From: Stenotrophomonas rhizophila
Lineage (GTDB): Bacteria; Pseudomonadota; Gammaproteobacteria; Xanthomonadales; Xanthomonadaceae
Direction of reading: 5' to 3'
Length of the DNA: 64,000 nt
Assembly (NCBI RefSeq): GCF_003751305.1
Contig: NZ_RJKV01000001.1
Location: forward strand, 1,097,586 to 1,161,585
Position 1 is the first letter of the stretch, and every line of letters begins with the position of its first letter. Below the pieces are notes generated by a model. It was not told the origin of the DNA. It made no database searches and saw only the letters and a program-made list of their open reading frames with translations. This document shows positions 30,715 through 39,004 of this stretch, in pieces. The position numbers were made by a program, and so were the translations under genes.

Positions 30715-31754
30715 GCGATGCAGGCCTCCAGCAGACGATTGAATTCCCCATCTTGCCGCATCGGGTCGGCCGCAGGCAGACCAAGACGCGCGCTGACCTC
30801 GGCACAGGCGGCCGATGCCGCTTCGGCGGTCATGCCGTGGGTGTTGAGGCTGACGCCGACACAGCGGATATCCGGATTGGTGCGGCGGCCCAGCTGCACG
30901 GTCAACGCGATCACGTCTTCGATGGAGGGCAGCGGGTAGTCGGGGTAACCGAGCACATGCTGGCGCCCCGGCTGGTGGCAGACCACGAACACGTCCGGCT
31001 GGCTGCCATGCAGCAGGCCGAGGCTGACGCCCGCGTAGGCAGGGTGGAACAGTGAGCCCTGGCCTTCGATGACATCCCAGTGATCGGCGGCCGCATCCGG
31101 GCTGAGCAGTTCAGCGGCGCCGGCCGAGAAGTCGGCCACCACCGCGTCCATCGGAATACCGCTGCCGGCGATCAGGATGCCGGTCTGGCCGCTGGCGCGG
31201 AAGTCGGCATCCACACCACGTTCGCGAAGGCCGCGGACCAGGGCCAGCGCGGTGTACTTCTTGCCCAGCGCACAGTCGGTGCCGACGGTCAGCACACGCT
31301 TGCCGGTACGCTTGCGGCCATTGCCGACCGGAATGCCGCGTGGCGGCACGCGCACGTTGATCAGCTGGCGACCGGTGCGTTCGGCGGCGGCGGCCAGTTC
31401 CGGGATATCACCGAGCTTGTGGTGCATGCCGCTGATCAGATCCAGGCCTTCCTCCAGCGCCTCGACCAGCGCCGGCAGCCACTGCGCAGGAATCACGCCG
31501 CCCCCGTTGGCCACGCCGATCACCATCGCACGCGCACCCGCGGCACGCGCCTGTGCCGGCGTCATCGTCGGCAGGCCCGTGGTGATCGGGCAGCCGGGCA
31601 GGCTCCACTCGGCCACGCAGACCTCCGGCGCCCAGTCTTTCAGGCCGATCGCGGTCTTGGCGAAGCCCGCTTCGGTGGTGTCGCCCAGGAACAGCAGGTA
31701 GGGCTGGGGGAGAGCGGCAAGTGCGAGCACTTCAGCGGTCGGGGTCGACGTCAT
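30711..31754 (-). CDS. dgcN: DUF1611 protein, DgcN-like (probable D-glutamate N-acetyltransferase)
   Basis: The product has 347 residues. A P-loop-like GTDCALGKKYTAL (from residue 158) and the HHKLGDIPEL, GVSLGLLHGSQPD and VCHQPGR stretches fit the DUF1611 family. In Pseudoalteromonas the family member DgcN acetylates D-Glu and its partner DgcA, an enolase-type racemase, converts it to N-acetyl-L-Glu; a DgcA-like gene lies at 37973-38971 in the same regulon. ATG at 31754 was chosen; a TTG at 31766 is the upstream alternative. A strong promoter/operator sits 78 bases or more upstream. The function is taken from family and context. Confidence 0.82.
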   Translation of the reverse strand: MTSTPTAEVLALAALPQPYLLFLGDTTEAGFAKTAIGLKDWAPEVCVAEWSLPGCPITTGLPTMTPAQARAAGARAMVIGVANGGGVIPAQWLPALVEALEEGLDLISGMHHKLGDIPELAAAAERTGRQLINVRVPPRGIPVGNGRKRTGKRVLTVGTDCALGKKYTALALVRGLRERGVDADFRASGQTGILIAGSGIPMDAVVADFSAGAAELLSPDAAADHWDVIEGQGSLFHPAYAGVSLGLLHGSQPDVFVVCHQPGRQHVLGYPDYPLPSIEDVIALTVQLGRRTNPDIRCVGVSLNTHGMTAEAASAACAEVSARLGLPAADPMRQDGEFNRLLEACIA

Positions 31755-31831
31755 GACGGAATCCAATAGGCGAGCGGCAGAGGGTGAGCACCCACGACGG
31801 CGACGGTGGCAGTCGTTGGCCTCGTTGGACC

Positions 31832-31876
31832 TGTATAAGTCCTAATCAGAGAATATGCAACCCAATCAGGATAATT
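31832..31876 (-). promoter_or_regulatory. Promoter and operator of the dgcN-like operon
   Basis: On the minus strand TTGCAT (-35; 31855-31860) and TATACA (-10; 31832-31837) stand 17 bases apart. The plus strand reads CCTAATCAGAGAATATGCAA (31841-31860), the operator also found before the hydrolase operon and the TonB gene; a second half-site CAATCAGGA lies at 31863-31871. Confidence 0.75.
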
Positions 31877-31897
31877 GCGGTTCTCTTGGCGCTGGCC

Positions 31898-34105
31898 TCA
31901 GTACCGGTAGTCGATCGACATGCCGATGGTGCGCGGCTGCAGCGGCACGCCGGTCACGGCCACGTAGCGGTTGAGCGCGTCGCGGACGGAGCCGGTGGAG
32001 ACATAAGCACGCTCATCGGTGGCATTGCGGGCATACAGGCGGACCGTCCACGTCATGTTGGTCAGCTCGGCATGCAGGTCCAACGCGTTGTAGCTGTCGA
32101 TCTCGTACGCGCCGGCCACGCGTTCGCCGGTGACGCGGTAACCCGCACCGACCCGGCCCTGCCACTGGTCGCTCACATCGAAGTCGTAATCGATGGTGCT
32201 CGACCAGCTCAGGCGTGGGGTCATGGGCATGCGGCCACCTGCGACCAGGCCGCTCGACGTCGGCACGTCGCCGATCTTCGAATCGATGTAGGCCGCGTTG
32301 AGGCCCACGGTCAGGCGCTCGGCCGGGCGCACCATCATGCTCAGCTCCGCCCCTTGGCTGCGCGCGCTGCCGGCGTTGCCCATCCAGCTCAGGCCGTTCT
32401 CGGACACACGCACCTGGATGTCGTCCCAGTTGATCCGGAACAAGGCCAGATCAATCATCGCGCGGCGATCCCAGAAGTGCGATTTGAAGCCGAACTCGAG
32501 GTTGTCCAGCGTGTCGGCCTTGGTCATCGGCACCACGCCGGAGGTCGATACGTTTGGTCCACCCGGGCGATAGCCGGTGGCGTAGCGGGCGTAGATCATC
32601 GAGGTGTCGTTGAGGTGCCAGCGCGAGGCCAGCTTCCAGGTGGTGACGCTGTCATCGGACGAGTCGCTCAGATCGATCGGCCGTGGGCCGTACAGCAGGC
32701 CGATGCTGTGCTGCTCGAAGTCCTGCTGGTTGCGCGCATGCCGCACACCGGCGGAGACATCGAAGCGGGGGCTGAACTTGTACGTGACGTCGGCGAAGAT
32801 CGCCTGCTCGTCATAGGTGCCCGGCAGGCTCGCGGTGCCGGGATTGAACGGCAGCGGGATGCCGTTGGCATCGTAGGCGCTGACCTGCTGGCGGTTGGCG
32901 TTCTTCTCGCCGGTGAAGAAAGTACCGAGCAGCCACTCGACGCGCTCGCTTTCCTTGGAGCTGAGGCGGAACTCCTGCGTCCATTTTCGCGTACCGAGGA
33001 AGACGTCGAACTGCGCCTGGCCGGCGGGGTAGGTGGTCAGATACGGCCATGCCACGCCATAGACAAGCGAGGAGTCCTGCACTTCGTCCATGCGGGTTTC
33101 GGAGAAGCTGGTGGCGGAGACGAAATCCACATTGCCCAGGTCCCAGTCCAGGATTGCCGAGTAGTAGTCCGTTTCCATCCGGTACGGCGTCGCGCGCTGC
33201 AGGATGCCTTCGAGCGGACCGCGGATCGGCTCCAGCGTGGGGTAGGTCAGCCCCACCGCGCTCGAGTTGTCGGCATCCACGATCTGCGAGAGCGCCTGCA
33301 CGCGCAGGTTCGCGGTGTCGCTGATGCGCCAGGTCAGGGCCAGGCGTGAGGCCAGTTGGTAGTAGCCGTTGCTGTCCTTGGCATCCTCGCCGGTGAGGTC
33401 GGGCTGGTCGACGTACCCGGGCGTGCTCTGACGCGAGAGGCTGGCGCGCATGGCCAGCTTGCCTTCAATGAGCGGCACGTTGAACGCAGTGCGCACGCCG
33501 ATGCCGGTATCGCCAGCTTCTTTTGTCGCGTTCACGTCCGTACCGGCGCGAAACTCGAACGCATCCGGATCGGCCGCCTTGGTGATGTACTTGAACAGCC
33601 CGCCCATCGAACTGGCGCCGTACAGCGTGCCCTGCGGGCCACGAAGCACTTCCACGCTCTGGATGTCGTACGGCAACAGATCCAGCGCGTAGGTGGTCGC
33701 GCGCTGTTTGTTGCTGCTCGGGCCGATCGGCGTGTCATCGATGTAGGTACCGATGATCGAGCCGCCCCCGAGAGGCGCTACGCCGCGCAATGCCATCGTG
33801 GTCTGCCCGGGGGCGCCGCCGCTGTCCACCTGGAAGCCCGGCACGTAGGCGGCGAAGTCGTTCAGGCGGGTGGCGCCGAAGGCCTCGAGACGCTCTTCGC
33901 TGATCACGCTGACGCCGGCGGCCACCTCCATCACGTTCTCGGCGCGCTTCTGTGCGGTAGCCACCACGCGATCAAGCTCCACCACATCGGGTGTGCTGCG
34001 GCTGCCATCGGCGTCGGCATCCTGGGCCATCGCTGCGGTGGCAAGGCTCATGCAGCACAGGCTGACGGTGGCGGCGAGGATCGAGCGTTTCATCGTCTTG
34101 CGCAT
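31898..34105 (-). CDS. TonB-dependent outer membrane receptor
   Basis: The product has 735 residues: signal peptide (cleavage near AMA/QD), TonB-box region VVELDRVVATAQKR, a plug domain with LRGPQGTLYGASSMGG, and a 22-strand barrel ending in the aromatic SIDYRY. It takes up a ligand using the TonB-ExbBD proton motive force. The shared operator with peptide hydrolases, POT transporter and DgcN/DgcA genes suggests a peptide or D-amino-acid-containing ligand rather than iron. It has its own promoter about 315 bases upstream, giving a long leader. Confidence 0.93.
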   Translation of the reverse strand: MRKTMKRSILAATVSLCCMSLATAAMAQDADADGSRSTPDVVELDRVVATAQKRAENVMEVAAGVSVISEERLEAFGATRLNDFAAYVPGFQVDSGGAPGQTTMALRGVAPLGGGSIIGTYIDDTPIGPSSNKQRATTYALDLLPYDIQSVEVLRGPQGTLYGASSMGGLFKYITKAADPDAFEFRAGTDVNATKEAGDTGIGVRTAFNVPLIEGKLAMRASLSRQSTPGYVDQPDLTGEDAKDSNGYYQLASRLALTWRISDTANLRVQALSQIVDADNSSAVGLTYPTLEPIRGPLEGILQRATPYRMETDYYSAILDWDLGNVDFVSATSFSETRMDEVQDSSLVYGVAWPYLTTYPAGQAQFDVFLGTRKWTQEFRLSSKESERVEWLLGTFFTGEKNANRQQVSAYDANGIPLPFNPGTASLPGTYDEQAIFADVTYKFSPRFDVSAGVRHARNQQDFEQHSIGLLYGPRPIDLSDSSDDSVTTWKLASRWHLNDTSMIYARYATGYRPGGPNVSTSGVVPMTKADTLDNLEFGFKSHFWDRRAMIDLALFRINWDDIQVRVSENGLSWMGNAGSARSQGAELSMMVRPAERLTVGLNAAYIDSKIGDVPTSSGLVAGGRMPMTPRLSWSSTIDYDFDVSDQWQGRVGAGYRVTGERVAGAYEIDSYNALDLHAELTNMTWTVRLYARNATDERAYVSTGSVRDALNRYVAVTGVPLQPRTIGMSIDYRY

Positions 34106-34618
34106 GCGGCGGACTCTCCGGAATCAGGAACGGGGTCAGGCAGGAAAAACGACGGCCGTGCACGGCGGTAACAGCCGTGCAGGGGTGTGGAGGCGCGCGC
34201 TGTCGAAGCCGCGCCGGGTAGGCACGTCGCTAGGGGGAGGGGGCGTGGGGGAAGGAAGCGGCAGACGACGGGCATTGCCAGGTGCAAGGCCGTGTTGCTG
34301 ACCAGCGGCGCGTGGGAGCGGAGGCTGGCGGTCAGTGCGGGCGCGCGGGCATACCGGCGGCTGGGGTCGTACGGAAACTGATCGGGCATTTCGACATCCC
34401 TACAAATCCTATGTAAGGAATATTTAGTCTGATCAGGAATATGTCAAGCGCAATCAGAAAACATAATCCCAAGTAGGACTATTGCGCTGCAGCAATTCAG
34501 CGGAGGCCGAACGGCGTTGTCGGGTGTTGTGATCTGTCCCGGGGGCGTACGCCGGGAAACCGGATGCTATCGACCGCGATCTCCGCCGCGGCCAATGGCC
34601 ATGCTCAACGCTGCGGGC
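34106..34618. other. Long leader and promoter region of the TonB receptor gene
   Basis: 513 bases without a gene. The right part holds the promoter and operator near 34406-34460. The ~300 bases between it and the receptor ATG would be transcribed as a long 5' leader; it contains a purine-rich plus-strand tract (34210-34265) but I found no clear riboswitch fold or open frame. Confidence 0.55.
34406..34460 (-). promoter_or_regulatory. Promoter and operators of the TonB receptor gene
   Basis: On the minus strand TTGACA (-35; 34442-34447) is followed 15-17 bases later by an AT-rich -10 (TAAATATT, about 34419-34426). The spacer holds the operator core TCTGATCAGGA (34428-34438). A half-site CAATCAGAAA (34451-34460) lies just outside. 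Confidence 0.75.
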
Positions 34619-35950
34619 TCAACCCGATGTCACCGCACCGTCGGCCGGGGCGGCATTCTGTGGTGCAGGTGCAGCATTGCCGGCGAGCAGCGGTCGGGCG
34701 CGTCGCTCCAGGCGCAGCAGCAGCACCGCCACGAGCATGCAGGTGCCCCCCATCAGCGAGAAGAACACGGTGCTGGACAGTGTCGACCACAGCATGCCGA
34801 CCGCGCCGGCCAGCAGGTTGCCGCCGAAGGAGGCGAGGAACCAGAACGCGATGATCGTCGCGCCGAAGCCCACGGGGGCGAGACGTGCGAAAAGACCCAG
34901 CCCCACCGGCAGGATGAACAGCTCGCCGAAGGTGAAGATCGCAAAGAACAGCGCGGCCCACAGCCAGCCGACCTTGGCCGACGGTTCGCCGCCGAGGATC
35001 GCCACCAGCACGAACGACAGGCCGACCACGGCGGCGCCGATCGCCATCTTGGTCAGCGCCGCAGGTTCACGACCGCCGCGCGCCTGCCGCGTCCAGCGGC
35101 GCACCAGCAGCGGGGTGATCAGGAACACCAGCAGCGGATTGAGTGAGAAGAACCAGGTCATCGGAATCGTGAAGTCCGCAGTGAGCACGCGGTCCACACC
35201 GGTGTCGAGCCAGATCGCGATGGTGTTGCCGATCTGCTCGTAAGCCAGCCGGAACACCACGATGAGCCCGGCAATCATCGCCATCAGCTGCAGCAGGGGC
35301 CGGTAGGCCGGTTGCCAGAGCGCCGAGAAGGGCAGCGTCGCCCGCTCGCTGCGCGGCGGGTCCGGCGGCAGGTGGCGGCGGCCGGTGATGTAGATCACCA
35401 GCCCCAGCAGCATGCCGATGCCGGCGGCGGAGAAACCGACATGCCAGCCGTAGACCTCACCCAGCGTGCCGCAGATCAGCGGGGCGAGAAACGCGCCGAG
35501 GTTGATGCCCACGTAGTACACGTTGAACGCCGAGCCACGACGCGGATCATCGCGCTGGTACAGATCGCCGACCTGGCCGGGCAGGGTCGGCAGGAACAGG
35601 CCGTTGCCGAGCACGATCGCCAGCAGGGCCGGATACAGCAGCGCATCGAAGGCCATCAGGAAATGGCCGAACGCCATGATCGCCCCGCCCAGGATCACCG
35701 CACGCCGCTTGCCCAGCCAGCGGTCGGCGAGCATGCCGCCGAACACCGGGCTGAGGTAGGCCAGCGCCGTGTACAGGCCATAGACCATCGAGGCCTGTTC
35801 CTGCGAGAACAGCAGCTGCTTGGTCATGTAATAGACCAGCAGCGCGCGCATGCCGTAGTAGGAGAACTTCTCCCACATCTCGGTGAGGAACAGGATGGTC
35901 AGGCCTGGCGGTTGCCCGAACCAGGCCTTGCGCGGTGCATCGATCATCAT
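34619..35950 (-). CDS. POT/PTR-family peptide MFS transporter
   Basis: The product has 443 residues and about twelve membrane helices. The helix-1 motif EMWEKFSYYG corresponds to ExxERFxYY of proton-coupled oligopeptide transporters, with Lys in place of Arg. FNVYYVGINLGAFLAPLICG matches the PTR2 signature region (FYxxINxG). It imports di- or tripeptides with H+ from the periplasm. It is the last gene of the operon with the two serine hydrolases and the DgcA-like epimerase, 19 bases after the first hydrolase, so it probably carries the peptides these enzymes release. Confidence 0.93.
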   Translation of the reverse strand: MMIDAPRKAWFGQPPGLTILFLTEMWEKFSYYGMRALLVYYMTKQLLFSQEQASMVYGLYTALAYLSPVFGGMLADRWLGKRRAVILGGAIMAFGHFLMAFDALLYPALLAIVLGNGLFLPTLPGQVGDLYQRDDPRRGSAFNVYYVGINLGAFLAPLICGTLGEVYGWHVGFSAAGIGMLLGLVIYITGRRHLPPDPPRSERATLPFSALWQPAYRPLLQLMAMIAGLIVVFRLAYEQIGNTIAIWLDTGVDRVLTADFTIPMTWFFSLNPLLVFLITPLLVRRWTRQARGGREPAALTKMAIGAAVVGLSFVLVAILGGEPSAKVGWLWAALFFAIFTFGELFILPVGLGLFARLAPVGFGATIIAFWFLASFGGNLLAGAVGMLWSTLSSTVFFSLMGGTCMLVAVLLLRLERRARPLLAGNAAPAPQNAAPADGAVTSG

Positions 35951-35969
35951 CGGGCGGGGCGTCCGTCGG

Positions 35970-37976
35970 TCAGAGCTGCAGGCCGGTACTGATCAGGCGC
36001 TGGGTGATGGCGACGAACGCCACCACCACGCCGGCCAGTGCGACCACCCAAGCACCGTAGCGGCGCACACGGGGCCAGCTGGCCGGCGCACGGAGCGCCA
36101 CCCACACCAGGGCCACGGCTGCCAACACGCTCAGCCACGACAGCGCCTGCACCAGGATCAAGGGGCCGTTGGTGTAGGACGAGATCGCGCCCGGGCCCGC
36201 GATCGATTTCACGTACAGCGCCCAGGCAACGACGGTGCCCAGCTGCGTGGTGATCGACAACGTCTGCAGCCAGCGCAGGCCGTGGCCTTCTGCCGGTGCG
36301 CTGACCCGGTAGTAACGACGTACGAACACGCCACCGATGCGCAGCACGGCCGACAGCGTCAGCAACCCCAGTGCGACAAACAGCGCAGGGCGCAGCCACG
36401 CCGGTGAACGCCACGCGGGAATCGGCTCGAAACCGAACACCGAGGCGAACGGGCCGCCGGAGAAGTACACCGGCCGGCCATCCTCGACCTTCACTTCCAA
36501 CAGGCCGCGGCCGTTTTCCTGCTGCCACAACCAGGGCGACACCTCGCGCCAGCGCAGCAGTTGACCGTTCAGGCCCTTCTGGCCATCGACGGTGATCGTG
36601 CCGTCGTCCTGCGGGTGCACGCGCGTCGGCGCAAACAGCGAGAGCATGCGCAGATACGAACTGTCCGAGCGACGCGTGCTCTGCCAGGTGATGCCTGCCA
36701 GCGCTGCCGCATGTTCGCGCGCGATCGCGGCATCCACGCCCGGACCCGCCGCTTCGATCGGCAACGTTGGCAGGAAGTTCTCCACGAAGCGTTCCCAGAC
36801 CTGGGCACGCAGGGCCGAGCCGGCCGCGTCACGGCCGACGCTGTTGGTCGACACGAACACGCCGATGTTCCGCTCCGGGATCATCCACAGCCACGAGTAG
36901 AAGAACAGCATTGTGCCGCCGTGTGAGCGCGTGTCGTAGCCGCCGGTGTCCGAGGCCATCCAGCCCAGTGTCATGCGCGGCAGATGCGGCAGGATCGCTG
37001 CCTGGGGGGTCAGCATCTGCGCGTTGGTCTCGGCACGCATGATGCGCTGCCCATCAAGCTCACCATGATTGAGCGCGGCCATCATGAAACGTGACATCGC
37101 CGCGCCGGAGGCATACAGCCCACCCACGCCTGGCGCGGTGTTCTTCTCGGCCGGGTAGCTCTTGCCCGAGCCCAGCAGGTAGCCCTTGGCGGCGTGCGGC
37201 AGCAGTTCGGCCGGCAGCTTCTGTTCGAAGCTGGCGTACTGCATGTCCAGCGGCTGCAGGATGTGCTGCTGGGCGTACTCCTCGAAGCGCTGCCCGCTGA
37301 CGCGCTCGACGATGTACGAGGCGATGCCGGTGGCGTAGTTGGAGTATGCCGGCTTGGTGCCCGGCGCCGAGATCTGGTTCGGCACCCAGTCCTTGAGGTA
37401 GTTGTCGCGGTTGGCCGGATGGTCCGGACCCAGCACGATCAGGTAGCGCATGCGCTCTTCCAGACCGCTGGTGTGGGTCATGATCTGGCGCAGCGTGATC
37501 GGCTCACCCTTGGCCGGGACCTTGATGTCCAGGTAGGTGTTGATGTCGGTGTCCAGGTCCAGCTTGCCCTGTTCGACCAGCTGCATCACCGCGGTCCAGA
37601 CGAACAGCTTGGAGATCGAGCCCGGACGGAACAGGGTGGTCTTGGGATCCACCGGCGTGCGCTTTTCCACATCGGAGAAGCCAAAGCCGCGCTCGGTGAC
37701 GACCTTGCCGTTCTCGACCACCGTCACCACGGCGCCAGCAAGATCGCCCTGCGCCATCAGGTAGGGCACCAGGCCATCGAGGAAGGTGTCCACGCGCGCC
37801 GCATCCAGCGTGCCGGTGGGGGACTGCGCAGGTGTGATGCTGTCAGGCGACTCGACCGTCGCGGTCGCCGGCACCGCCGGAGCGGCGACGGGGACGGGTG
37901 CCTGCGCATGCAGCGGTGAGAACGCCGCGGTTGATGCCAGCAGCAGGCCCGAAGCCAGTGTGCGCAACGTGCTCAT
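35970..37976 (-). CDS. SxxK serine hydrolase (class C beta-lactamase/DD-peptidase fold) with membrane tail, copy 1
   Basis: The product has 668 residues. A signal peptide (MSTLRTLASGLLLASTAAFS) leads to a beta-lactamase-family domain with S120-I-S-K123, Y211-S-N213 and an HGG third motif. The C-terminal ~170 residues carry several membrane helices. Family members include D-aminopeptidases and DD-carboxypeptidases that cut peptides with D-residues. It is paralogous to the 660-residue enzyme at 39005-40987 and is separated from it only by the DgcA-like gene, whose stop it overlaps (ATGA). A periplasmic role in processing D-amino-acid peptides is inference. Confidence 0.88.
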   Translation of the reverse strand: MSTLRTLASGLLLASTAAFSPLHAQAPVPVAAPAVPATATVESPDSITPAQSPTGTLDAARVDTFLDGLVPYLMAQGDLAGAVVTVVENGKVVTERGFGFSDVEKRTPVDPKTTLFRPGSISKLFVWTAVMQLVEQGKLDLDTDINTYLDIKVPAKGEPITLRQIMTHTSGLEERMRYLIVLGPDHPANRDNYLKDWVPNQISAPGTKPAYSNYATGIASYIVERVSGQRFEEYAQQHILQPLDMQYASFEQKLPAELLPHAAKGYLLGSGKSYPAEKNTAPGVGGLYASGAAMSRFMMAALNHGELDGQRIMRAETNAQMLTPQAAILPHLPRMTLGWMASDTGGYDTRSHGGTMLFFYSWLWMIPERNIGVFVSTNSVGRDAAGSALRAQVWERFVENFLPTLPIEAAGPGVDAAIAREHAAALAGITWQSTRRSDSSYLRMLSLFAPTRVHPQDDGTITVDGQKGLNGQLLRWREVSPWLWQQENGRGLLEVKVEDGRPVYFSGGPFASVFGFEPIPAWRSPAWLRPALFVALGLLTLSAVLRIGGVFVRRYYRVSAPAEGHGLRWLQTLSITTQLGTVVAWALYVKSIAGPGAISSYTNGPLILVQALSWLSVLAAVALVWVALRAPASWPRVRRYGAWVVALAGVVVAFVAITQRLISTGLQL

Positions 37977-38971
37977 GCGTGCACTCCCTTGCCCCATACG
38001 GCATCGTCGCAATGCACCAGTCCGTCGTCATAGCGCAGGCCTGGGACGCGGTCGTCGCTCAGGAACAGCGGGCCATCCAGATCCACCACGTCGCAATGCT
38101 GGCCCACGATGAACGCCGGGCCCATCGCCCAGCTGCTGCCGATCATGTTGCCGACCATCACCTGCATGCCCAGCGAGCGGGCCTTGCCGACCATCGCCAG
38201 GCTTTCGGTGAGCCCGCCGGCCTTGTCGAGCTTGATGTTGATGACGTCGAACAGGCCTGCCAGCGCTTCGATCTCTGAGACGTCCTGCACACTCTCGTCG
38301 GCGGCGAACGGCAGCGGTCGCGCGAAGCCCTTGAGCTCGGCTTCGCGACCGCGCGGCAAGGGTTGTTCCAGCAGCTTGATGTCGTTCTCCAGCAGCACCG
38401 GAATCAGCGCATCGAGCACATCCACGCTGTAGCCCTGGTTGGCGTCCACGCCCATCCACACATCCGGGCGCACCTTGCGCACGGCGCGCACACGTTCGAT
38501 GTCGATATCCAGGTCACCGCTGAGCTTGAGCTTGAGTGCCTTGGCCGGCGCATAGCGTCCGGTGGCGATCGACTGCATCGTCGCCGGGTCATCGGCGCCC
38601 AGCGTCCAGGTGGTCAGCAGCGGCCGGGTCTGCGACAGGCCAGCCAGCGCCCAGGCGTGCTTGCCGGTGCGGCTGGCTTCCAGATCCCACAGGGCGCAGT
38701 CCAGTGCGTTGCGCGCACCGCCGCGGGGCAGCAGCTGCTGCAGCTCGGCGCGGGTGATGCCGGCTTCGATCCGCGCACGCAGCAGTTCCAGCGTGGCCAG
38801 CATCTGCTCGGGCGTGTCATCGAAGTAGTACACGCCGCTGGCTTCGCCACGGCCGCGATGGCCGCCGTCTTCCAGTTCCACGCGCAGTACCGGGGCGTGT
38901 TCGAACACGTAGCCGCTGATCCGGAACGGGGCCAGCAACGCAAGCGAGTCGATCTGCAGGGTCAGTTTCAC
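37973..38971 (-). CDS. dgcA: Dipeptide epimerase / N-acetyl-D-glutamate racemase-like (DgcA), enolase superfamily
   Basis: The product has 332 residues. It shows the muconate-lactonising subgroup residues: KLK with acid/base Lys (K147-x-K149), metal ligands D176 (VDANQG), E202 (LEQPL) and D225 (ADESV), and the second Lys in NIKLDK (K247). This is the family of L-Ala-D/L-Glu epimerase (murein peptide recycling) and of DgcA, the partner of DgcN. Both roles handle D-glutamate, and a dgcN-like gene under the same operator lies at 30711-31754. It sits between two serine-hydrolase genes in one operon. Which exact substrate it uses cannot be read from sequence. Confidence 0.85.
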   Translation of the reverse strand: MKLTLQIDSLALLAPFRISGYVFEHAPVLRVELEDGGHRGRGEASGVYYFDDTPEQMLATLELLRARIEAGITRAELQQLLPRGGARNALDCALWDLEASRTGKHAWALAGLSQTRPLLTTWTLGADDPATMQSIATGRYAPAKALKLKLSGDLDIDIERVRAVRKVRPDVWMGVDANQGYSVDVLDALIPVLLENDIKLLEQPLPRGREAELKGFARPLPFAADESVQDVSEIEALAGLFDVINIKLDKAGGLTESLAMVGKARSLGMQVMVGNMIGSSWAMGPAFIVGQHCDVVDLDGPLFLSDDRVPGLRYDDGLVHCDDAVWGKGVHA

Positions 38972-39004
38972 AGGATGTCTCCAGCCCCGTGGTGGGGCTA
39001 CGGG

